From assembly GCA_964019055.1 (NCBI GenBank), contig OZ025207.1, positions 19,700,901-19,764,900 of the forward strand: DNA of 64,000 nt, given 5' to 3'. Position 1 is the first letter of the stretch. The number at the start of each line of letters is the position of its first letter. Below, one piece after another: positions 46,301 through 54,900 of the stretch. The stretch comes from Anthopleura xanthogrammica. Its lineage: Eukaryota; Cnidaria; Anthozoa; Actiniaria; Actiniidae. The notes beneath the pieces were generated by a model. The model did not search any database, was not told the DNA's origin, and saw nothing but the letters and a program-made list of their open reading frames with translations. A program made the translations under genes and the position numbers.

Positions 46301-48145
46301 TTTTTTTTGTCATGATTAAACACACTACAAAATAGCCCACTTGACTCTCCCAAAACCAAACCAAACCAACCTTTGCATTGATTTGATTCTTGATTCCCCT
46401 TATTATGCTCAATACCTCTACTACAAGAATTCTTTTCATAGTTCCTTTTGTTGGCCTAATTAACACCATTATCTTACAACTCCCAAAGAAGTTCAAACAT
46501 TTGAATAAGAAAAAGAACTCAAAGAGGATTCTGGTGGTAGTGGTATCAAGACGTAATAAGGGGAACCATGGAGAATTTAGGATACAAAAAACTTTGACAG
46601 AAATATAATTTTGCATGAGATGACTAAAATAAAATGCAATTAACTATTAACATCAACAGGCACATCAGGTGCAAGACTTGTTTCCTCGTGTTCCATTCAA
46701 CATCATCATGGAAGACCTGCGACAAACACACTCAGTTGAACTTACAACTGATAACTTTTTAGAAGGGAGGATTGCAGTGCCATCTGTAAGTAATCTGCCA
46801 TATTCCAAAGGCATAAATATAGTCCCCTTCACAGTTCCCTAAGCAAGTTCATCTAAGCAAGACATGAGGTGACCTTTCAATAATTATAGACATGTGAATA
46901 ATTGTCCAAGGTGTTAAAAAAGGTCTCTATCATTGCAAGGTTAGGTTACCTCATGTCTGCTTTGATACAAGGCTACTTTTCAAGATGGTGCAGGGAACTG
47001 TACTCGGCATGTGAAGGGGACTATTGGGTAAAATTCCTAGCCACTTTCCCTCTCCAGATTTTTAAGCAAATGCAAAGGATGTTCAATCAAGCACCAAAAA
47101 TGCAGAAAATTTATCAGGATATGAATTTGTACCTCAATAGTATGTATTCTTGGCACCAAATCATGCAGAGAAAGTAATGCATGAAACATGTATTTTAATC
47201 CAAGGTATGGTCACCTCCTGAGCAACAACCAGAGCCAGAAGCTGAGTTGTTACAAACTGTACATGGAGCTGACAGTGATGATTCTCAATCAGATGAAACA
47301 ACAGAACAAAGTGATACAGACCACATCACAAGTGCCACCGGCCCTTGGATAATCGAATCTGAAGATGAGGAAATGCCATCAACTTCCAAACAACATGAAA
47401 CGATGCTGACTTCTCAAGTCCCAGATGAAAGACCAAGTAATAGAGATGTCACAGGTACAGGCCAAGATGAAAGACCACCAAGTGCAGAAAGCGGGGACAT
47501 AACAGGTGCAAAAGACAGTCCTTCAGAAATGGAGTCAACCACTCATGAAATCCCCTCTTCAGAATTCTATGCTTCATCTGAGGAGAGACAGCTTTCACTG
47601 ATGAGAAGAAAACAAGAATTTCTCCAGATTGCAAGAAGGTAAAAACCTTTCTATATTTTGTTTATCACAGCTTTACCTAGCTTCAAAGAGTGCTGTCATG
47701 TCTTTTCTCTTCTCTATTATTCTTGTTCATTATTCTTGAGTTTCTTTGCAATGTCATTGCCAGTATAAACTTATGGGAATCTGTCAATTGAAAGTTGGTA
47801 TTGATAGACAGTGATGGGAGACATACAGGCCCAGATCCATGCACGTTCTCCCAATTGCTTACCATTTTCCAAACTGGCCATCATATGTTTATTAAGAACT
47901 GTAGAAACTGCTATGTCACTGCTACTTCTAAAATTTTGACAATTTCCCAGAAAACAGCATAAACCAGTCTGGATCCACACCTGAAATACTTTGTTTTGTA
48001 CCCATCCGATCACGAGTTGGACGGTACATATTCCCTAAAAGCATTAAGCCACTTGTTTCATCTGTTTTTCTTTGTTGATGATTTAAATTATTTTTTTAGG
48101 AGATTCCTGGGAAACAAACCGTCATCATCACCATCATCTAGCTAG
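40318..48145 (+). CDS. AMFR: AMFR/gp78 ER-resident RING E3 ubiquitin ligase, 13 exons, 639 aa
   Basis: Polytopic ER membrane ubiquitin ligase of the ERAD pathway; works with UBE2G2. Exons: 40318-40518, 40622-40714, 42057-42221, 42757-42909, 43503-43543, 43722-43854, 44724-44968, 45445-45594, 45861-45883, 46185-46294, 46660-46785, 47205-47638, 48100-48145. All phases close, giving 640 codons with TAG. Several hydrophobic helices occupy residues about 12-290. The RING-H2 finger has every ligand: C323, C326, C338, H340, H343, C346, C357, C360. [13 protein letters not shown] and WFPSFSVEV blocks follow, then a CUE ubiquitin-binding domain (about 434-476), an acidic Ser/Thr-rich linker, and a basic helix ([16 protein letters not shown]) matching the UBE2G2-binding region. 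Human AMFR is 643 aa. The C-terminal Rx5AAx2R p97-binding motif of the human protein is not seen. Candidate poly(A) signal AATAAA at 48273-48278. Confidence 0.96.
41401..41530 (+). repeat. SINE-like unit (AMFR intron 2)
   Basis: Carries CATTAACCAATCACCTCTGG, GGTCTCGGGCTCAATTTCC (B-box-like) and ATGAGTAGAGTTTGTTAGGT. It is immediately followed by a family-A MITE. Confidence 0.65.
41540..41718. mobile_element. MITE family A, copy 5 (AMFR intron 2)
   Basis: Ends CGGCTTGGGTATAATGTTGT and its complement at the right. The core has the same orientation as copies 2 and 3. Confidence 0.85.
41824..41954. mobile_element. MITE family I, partial copy (AMFR intron 2)
   Basis: Contains TTACGCAGGGTTAGCCTCGA near its left end and TTGAAAAAGGTCTATT at the right. 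It lacks the inner half seen at 35704-35975. Confidence 0.65.
44130..44165. repeat. Poly-G tract (AMFR intron 6)
   Basis: An uninterrupted run of about 18 G within GATTCATGGGG...GGTCATG. It is prone to assembly error and may form quadruplex structure. Confidence 0.8.
44421..44563. mobile_element. MITE-like inverted repeat (AMFR intron 6)
   Basis: Arms: CATGAAAATTATTTGAAAAT with CTATTTTTA, and TAAAAATAGATTTTCAAATA with CATGGAGAT. The core is about 60 bp and contains TTTCAGGCTGCATG. Confidence 0.75.
45948..46157. mobile_element. Inverted-repeat element (AMFR intron 9)
   Basis: Nested arms: TAATTTTTTGATAAGTATAT outside and ATTGTTCTGGACTA inside, mirrored as TAGTCCAGAACAAT and GGTGTAATTATCATT. 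It ends about 28 bp before the exon 10 acceptor. Confidence 0.7.
46393..46566. mobile_element. MITE, uninterrupted relative of the host at 30774-31116 (AMFR intron 10)
   Basis: Ends ATTCCCCTTATTATGCTCAA and GACGTAATAAGGGGAAC. At the position matching the nested insertion it simply reads TTGATACCACTACC on the minus strand, so it represents the empty site. Confidence 0.82.
46815..47036. mobile_element. MITE family B, copy 3 (AMFR intron 11)
   Basis: Ends TATAGTCCCCTTCACAGTTC and GTGAAGGGGACTATT. Both arms contain GACATGAGGTGACC-type sequence. The 91-codon ORF here is a repeat translation. Confidence 0.85.
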
Positions 48146-48505
48146 ATTAAGCTAATAAAATGCAATGAAAGTATAGCATCTAAGTCATCAAGCATTGAGA
48201 ATGCAAGAAAATCTAGAATGAAAGCTCATCTATTAGGACAATAACCACAAGTTAGTAACTGAGTCAGACCCAAATAAAGTGGTTTAGAAATTGCTTTCAG
48301 TTCTAAAATACAGCAAATGTAACTTCTACTAGCAAGAAGAAGCAAAGCAAGAGAAGAAAAGAAAGAAGTATACATGGAAGCTCCAATGAACTTATTAAAT
48401 GAATATAAATATAATTTTAGTTAATGTTTAGATTTTGCATCTCTGGTCATAAGTTGGCCTGGCATAACCAATTGCTAATCTACCTTAATGCATTGAGATC
48501 CAAAG

Positions 48506-48575
48506 TAGCAATTACTTTGGATCTCTTTTTTTTTTTTTTTTTTTTAAAAAAAGAGATCCAAAGTAATTGCTATTA
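48506..48575. repeat. Palindrome with poly-T/poly-A centre
   Basis: AGTAGCAATTACTTTGGATC then a run of T, a run of A, and the inverted copy GATCCAAAGTAATTGC. Predicted long hairpin in the AMFR 3' flank. Confidence 0.85.
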
Positions 48576-48645
48576 TCCAATAAGCCTAGAAATTTAAGAT
48601 AACAACTAAACAACACTTATTCTCAGGGACCACGCAAAAACCTAA

Positions 48646-48775
48646 ATAGAACCCTTGCATTAATTTACAAAGCAGCTCAATTTGGAGGGCAAAACAATAG
48701 AATTCTATTCTCCTGAGAATTGAATATCAATTTTTTTTGTCCTCTTGCTTTGGGAATTAATGCAAGGGGTCTATA
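48646..48775. mobile_element. MITE family C, copy 2
   Basis: Ends ATAGAACCCTTGCATTAAT and its complement ATTAATGCAAGGGGTCTAT. Contains GCAGCTCAATTTGGAG as in the other copies. Confidence 0.8.
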
Positions 48776-49091
48776 AGTGGTAGAGCTGACACAAGAAAGG
48801 TTAAAGCCACTGTTGTCATCTCAAATAATCCATGATAAATATGGTATCAATCAAGACAAAAAAGAGTGATAGGGCTATACCTGTAGTCTACCTGACCCTC
48901 ACTCTCTGTGATCCCTTTTTAAAATTATAGCAGGTTTCAATATTACATAAATGGTTCAGCTGCCAGCTGAAATCTGATTTTTCATTGCCGTCCATCAAAA
49001 TTAACACTCCAGTTGGTTACTTTTACGACTGGTACCAGGGAAAACACAAATTCGAAGAGGCAATTTGCAACTAAGAGATAAACATACTGTA

Positions 49092-49397
49092 TATAGAGGA
49101 TATTACACAATGGCGAGAAGATATGATTAGAATTTTATCTTTGAGTAGTGAAAATATTTTGCAAGTGAGCACAGCGAATATATAGAGGATATTACACGGT
49201 GGCGAGAAGATATGATTAGAAGTTTATCTTTGAGTAGTGAAAATATTTTGCAAGTGTTCACAGCGAATATATAGAGGATATTACATGGTGGCGAGAAGAT
49301 ATGATTAGAATTTTATCTTTGAGTAGTGAAAATATTTTGCAAGTGAGCACAGCGAATATATAGAGGATATTACACGGCGAGAAGATATGAAGTTTAA
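49092..49397. repeat. 89-bp tandem repeat, about 3.4 copies
   Basis: TATAGAGGATATTACA starts units at 49092, 49181, 49270 and 49359, an exact 89-bp period. Each unit holds ATTTTATCTTTGAGTAGTGA and GTGAGCACAGCGAATA. Copies differ at only a few positions. It resembles one arm plus the flank of the palindrome at 59505-59611. Confidence 0.93.
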
Positions 49398-50174
49398 TTT
49401 CAAGCCAACATGTAATTTTCTTTTTATTATGTCTATAGACACATCCAGGGGAAAAAATGCCATTTGGCACCCATTTTGACTGATCCTGAGTGAGAAAACA
49501 TAGGATGTGACGTCATAGATATCTTCACGTGACTGTGAGGATATGGAAAATATGTCACTGAGGTCCCGGATGTAGTTTGTTTGAAAAATGAATGAGTGCC
49601 GTATTTCTCAGTAAAACACTAACTAGATGTGTCTATATAATGAAACAAATTATAATACTAGCTTGGCTTACCTTTAGTTAATGGGGCTGTCACTAGCTGC
49701 ATTAAATTCAAATTTGACATACCATTAGACCATCAAGGCAAAACTCAGGAATAATTTTTTTATTGATCAAAACAAAGAAGAAAAAACCCTAACTACTTTT
49801 GTCTCCTTTTCTTCTTGAAATATTACGAAAAATGAGTCTGTTGGCCTGTCAAATTTCTTACATTCCTTAAGAAAAAGTATCTTGTAGTAACATCAGTAAT
49901 GCAAGCATAATTTATTAGTATAAATTACAGAGATATTAGTAGCAAGCTATTGAACATGCTATAAATTAATTTTAAATGTTAATGTTTTTATATGAAATAT
50001 ATGGCCCGAATTGTGTATTTAGTGGATAAATTTATTTAATAAAAGTAGAAACTTGCTGGTTTAAGTAAACTTAAATCATGCTACTTAAAAACTTTGAATA
50101 AAATATTGCTCTGAAAAACGAGTGAGTTATGTTATTAAAAGTATACATGGAAGCTTAAAGTGGCGCAACATAAG

Positions 50175-50465
50175 GCCCCGCGGGAGGGGGAGGGGTACTC
50201 CCTATAATTGACTATACGGGGATGCTCCATCTGAAAGGGGTACGTTTTTCAGGCCGCAGGTATAGAAAAGGGGTGGGAATTTGTGAATTTTGGTATAAAA
50301 AGGGTAGCTTTTCTTCAAAAGTATATGAAAGGGGTACCTTTTCAGGCAAAAAAGTGTATAAAAGGGGTACTTTTTTGGTGAAATTTGGTATATCAAAGGG
50401 TAAGGGATCGAGAGTCTGGGCGGAGCATCCCCGTATGAAACCATCCGAAGTATCCCCCCCCCCCG
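50175..50465. repeat. G-rich dispersed repeat (GGGTACTCCCTATAAT type), copy 1
   Basis: Starts GGGGAGGGGTACTCCCTATA and contains repeated AAAAGGGGTACCTTTT-like blocks and GGCGGAGCATCC. It ends at a C-run. An inverted copy is at 56490-56765. ORFs on both strands are translations of it. Confidence 0.85.
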
Positions 50466-50929
50466 GATAAGACCAATCGCCATGTGGGAAGAAATGATGA
50501 TCATCAAACTAGGATTGCCCATCTTATTATCTATTTCTTACATTATCGATGGTCAGAGAACCTTTTTATCAATTAAAAACAGCAATTCAAATGAAATAAT
50601 ATGTCAGTCTACATGAACTCGGAAGAGTCAAAACAGCAAGGTTTCACTCACAACATCCGGGACATCTTTAAGAATCTATCCTTGTTTGACATCATCGGCA
50701 CCATATTCGAAAGGGTCTATTAACCCTATTGTCAACAGTGCAGTACATTGAGGCACATAAGAAACTTTACAGACTAAATGCAAGCTCAGTCTTTAATAAA
50801 AGTATAAATTGCTTTATCAACAATACTCAGAAAACTTTGAATCAGCAAACTCCAATGTTTAAGATAATTTACTGACAAGGATAATCATATATATCACTAT
50901 TATAATAATGTTTACATCTTTTTATGATA

Positions 50930-51205
50930 TACAGCTATTTCAAAAAAGGTTGGTGAAGGTGTTATTGCTTGTTCCATGTTGCATGTCGCTTACCAAGCTT
51001 GAAATGTATTATATTCATATGTAAATAATGTCAGCACAGAAGAAAATATGCTGGAAAAACCTGCAGACAAAGTTTGGGAAAATTCCATATCGTTTTGAGG
51101 TTTTGCTGATTGGATTCACATCACCCATAGTGCATTTTGGGCTTGGTATGCAACATACAACAAGCAACAAAACCTTCACCAACCTTTTTTTGAAATAGCT
51201 GTATA
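50930..51205. mobile_element. MITE family G, copy 2
   Basis: Ends TACAGCTATTTCAAAAAAGG and its near complement TTTTTGAAATAGCTGTATA. The core matches 27684-27965. Confidence 0.85.
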
Positions 51206-51527
51206 GGTAGGCTTTTGGTGGTTTTCAAGGAAGATATTGGCAGGGTGACTGCAGATCCAGCCCTGTGGCTTTGATCTATGAAATATACCATACATGGTAC
51301 TAAACACTCTATCAACAGAAAATTTTTGTACTTTGCGTTTTCTTCATTTCTTCCTTTTCTTTTCATTTATTCATTCATTGCTTTTTTGGGGGGAGCTTTT
51401 ATATATTTTATATTTATGTAAGGTGATTTTACATGCTGATATGGTAAATCGTGTTGAAATACCTCTGAGCATACCATTCTAATATCATCAATTCTTTTGG
51501 TAAATTATCGACATGTACTTTATGACC

Positions 51528-51897
51528 AGCTGACACGTGTCAGTATACTATCGGCTGACTAATGATCCTGATTGGCTAACTGTTGACCAATGACTGTCCA
51601 ACAATAGCTGTGTTGATAAAGTATGGACTGCTGATCCTCCAACAGTCAGCTAATTGTCAACCAGGGCCATAGCAGGGGGAGGGGCTGGGGGGCCCAGCCC
51701 CCACCCCCCATAACTTCGGATGTACTGTATATTGAACACTGAAAATTTTAGGTCTGTTACTAATACACAGGGCTTTTTAGAATATAGCCCCCCCCCCCCC
51801 CCAAACTTTTGACCTAGGCCCCCCCAAACATTTTTGGCCATGCTACGGCCCTGCCAACCGATGGTTCTCAACTGACAGGTGTCAGCTGGTCATATGA
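51528..51897. mobile_element. Inverted-repeat element with a G/C-rich nested segment
   Basis: Outer ends GACCAGCTGACACGTGTCAG and CTGACAGGTGTCAGCTGGTC. An inner segment (about 51661-51856) starts CAGGGCCATAGCAGGGG and ends GCTACGGCCCTG, with C-runs inside. The outer motif also appears near 15090-15150, 16020, 45170 and 17530. Confidence 0.7.
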
Positions 51898-51979
51898 GGA
51901 CCACTGACACTGAAGCCCTGAACAAATAAAGACAATCCAAGAAAGTTTGACAAGATGGGAGTTAGACATACTTTAGCAG

Positions 51980-54900
51980 TTATTTCAACTTTGAAGGTTG
52001 GGCAAACTTGTTTGTTGTTGCCCCAAGGAACCAACAAGGGATGTACAAGAATTCTGGAACAAGCCAGGCAATGCTTGGGTAATAGAGTTTGGCCAGGTTT
52101 TTTACTTGTCTGAAAGACAAAGGCTGAGTACCTGTGGAGGGATGATAATTGTTTATTTAACAATACAACAGAGAGTTGAATAGTTGGACTGAATGTAAAA
52201 AGGCTGTACAGAGAAACTCCTCCCTAGAAAGGACCCCTCCCTCCCTCAGAAAAGATTCAATCAATTGAAAACACAGAAAACAAACTTAAGATTTGTCATT
52301 GGGAAGGGGATGCTGGCAGTTTTTTCAAATAGAACCAAGAATGCAAATCTGCCCCCCCCCCCCCCCCCATGCAAACCATCAAAATATAAAAATAAACCCT
52401 GTCCTTATTAAGAAGCACTACTTGTTAACGACTGTCTTGGAAATGAATGCATTTGAAAAGTGAGCCCCCCTTCCAGCAGTAGACAATTTTGTAAATGTAC
52501 GAGCCCTTTCAAAAAAACCACAGGTGCAGATATGAAAAAGGGGCATTTTCGGGCAAGATACATGCTTATACTCTAAGCTGGAAATGAGTTTGGAAATGAG
52601 TTCTAAGGGCCATAAGCTAACAAAGATAGAAAATGAGCTATCTAAAGATTCTGTTGACTTGAGGGAAAAAAAACTTGTTCACAGCAATAGGCCATTTACT
52701 GCCATCTTATGAAATGAGATTAGTTTGTAAGTTATGGAAAAACATTGGCCCTTCCACACTACTTTTGGCTTAGAGCATATATATAAGTGTGTATCACTCA
52801 TGTTATTGATGCTGCCCGAAAATGCCTCGAGATCATGTCTGCGCCTGTGATATTTGTGAAAGCACTTGTGCATCTTGAAAATTGTTAATAAATAACAATT
52901 TGAATCCATATTACCTCCCACATCTGTGAAGCCATATTCTCTGGCCAATTCAGCAACAATGAGCACACGACCACTCTTTTTCATGATATTTGAATCTTGA
53001 AAGAAAAATTATTAAAATTTAATAAATAAATGTCTAGAGGGGCATTAAGATATGATCCAGTCAAATTCAACTCACCTGCAGCAAGCCAAGCAATAGCTTT
53101 TCCTGTGTATGTAACATCCTCAGCATCTTGAAAAAGTTTGGCCATTTTGTCTACACCTGGCTTAAATATTATGAAATAAAATGCAACATAATTATATTCA
53201 GATTAGATTTCAAAATTAAGAGAAAAAATATGACATGCTCTTGGCGGGACTTGAATCCATGTCTTCAGTTTTCTGGTCAGATGTGTCAAATGGTACACCA
53301 GGGACTGCAGAGACAGGGGGGCTTTTTCCCTTTAGCATACTAGTCTCTTATATTTTCCAATCTTGGCTCCCTCCCCCCACCCCCCATAGCTAAACAATGA
53401 ATATTATAGGTCAATTGTGGGGGTCCCAGGGCAATATTTTTCGCTGAGGGAGGGTTGGACATCATGAAGTGGGATATGCAGATTATAATTGGAATGTCAG
53501 TATAAATGGGTACTTGCATTCCATGTAAATAATATGAATTGATTAAGCAAAAAATATCATGCCTTGCGTGGCTCAAATCCATGTCTTCAGTTAGATTAGA
53601 TTAATGTGATGACATAAAACACGGTCATGAAATGAGCAAATGAACAAAAAAATATTCTGTCAACCATTCCAAGTTGTGAGACCATGCAAGGTGGGGAATT
53701 AAAGGTGGTATATTTGTAGTGGAAAATAACATCGGCAAGAATGCAATTTTTTTCCTTTCTGGGGTGAGCCACTCAACCCAAATCCTAGATTCATTCACCC
53801 CTAAAAGAGTAACCAGGATTGATCACATTAATTTATATTTAATTACCTTATCACTTTGTAAAGTAGCTGTTACAATTTCTGTATTCACTGGCCCAGGCCA
53901 AAGGGAGATTGCCGCAATGTTGCTCTTTTTCAATTCTATTGCCATATCAGCCATCATACGGTCATTCTGTTAGTAAACAATCATGCAAATATTATAATTA
54001 TCATCCCATTCAATTTCATATTGATGGGGAAAATGCATTTCAAATTTTCCTCCCTCAAGTCCCCATACAACACAGTACACTCGGTGCAGTGGCAGGTCCA
54101 GGTGCACTATGCAAATTTATATTCATTTGAATGAAAAATGTATTGTGCTTGATCATTGTTGAGATTTCATCTTGAAAAACTGCATTTAGGTAGCCAGGAA
54201 GATATTCTAAGTTCGAGATGATTTGAGATAACAGGACTCCACTAGGTGTCTAGATAGAGCGGTTTTCATATGAGTGGGGAACATTGTACTGTCTAGCTTC
54301 CAGCATGTACACCGTATGACATGCCATAACATTGAAATGGCTTCCCATTGTCTTCCAGTAATTCATCCCATCACAACACATAGTTACAGGTACAGGAAGA
54401 TATGGTATGACTACAGCATATGGCTACGGATTTGCTGTACCCTTTCCCACTCATATGAAAACCGCTCTAATCATCAAGATTATAACATGCTTACAGCAGC
54501 TTTGCCGACACCATAAGGAATGTTAAAAAGATAACTCAATCCTCCAAAGGATGATATGTTGACAATCAGACCTTGCTTGTTGGGAACCATCATTTGAGCT
54601 GCATAGTAAGCAGCTACGTAGTTAGACCTGTCAATCAAGAAAAAAATGTTGATTAATGTGTTGTTCTCTCCCTTACCTCAAGAGTTTTCCTCGGTTTTTT
54701 ACCCTCCATAAAAAAACAACTTCACAACTTGCTAGGGTTAATAAGAGTTACACAGAGTAATTTTCATCTAGGCCATTCCAGATCAAATAGACCTAATCGG
54801 CTAACGTGTTGCTATGTAAGTTTCCACCCAATTCAAAACCTCTGGGAATAAAAAATTTTCCACATGAAATCGAAATACAAAAGACCAAGAATCTTAAATT

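Larger units (their letters stand above)
48146..51979. other. Repeat-rich spacer between AMFR and DHRS1 (convergent)
   Basis: No gene found. It holds the AMFR 3'UTR, a hairpin (48506-48575), family-C and family-G MITEs, an 89-bp tandem array, a G-rich element (50175-50465) and a CAGCTGACA-type repeat (51528-51897). The rest is A+T-rich. Confidence 0.6.

Noticed and set aside
46902..47177. 91-codon ORF in AMFR intron 11
   Set aside because: Starts inside a family-B MITE, and no exon boundary fits the AMFR phase.
50202..50522. 106-codon and 82-codon ORFs on opposite strands, and the similar pair at 56421-56734
   Set aside because: Both are translations of the two copies of the G-rich dispersed repeat.
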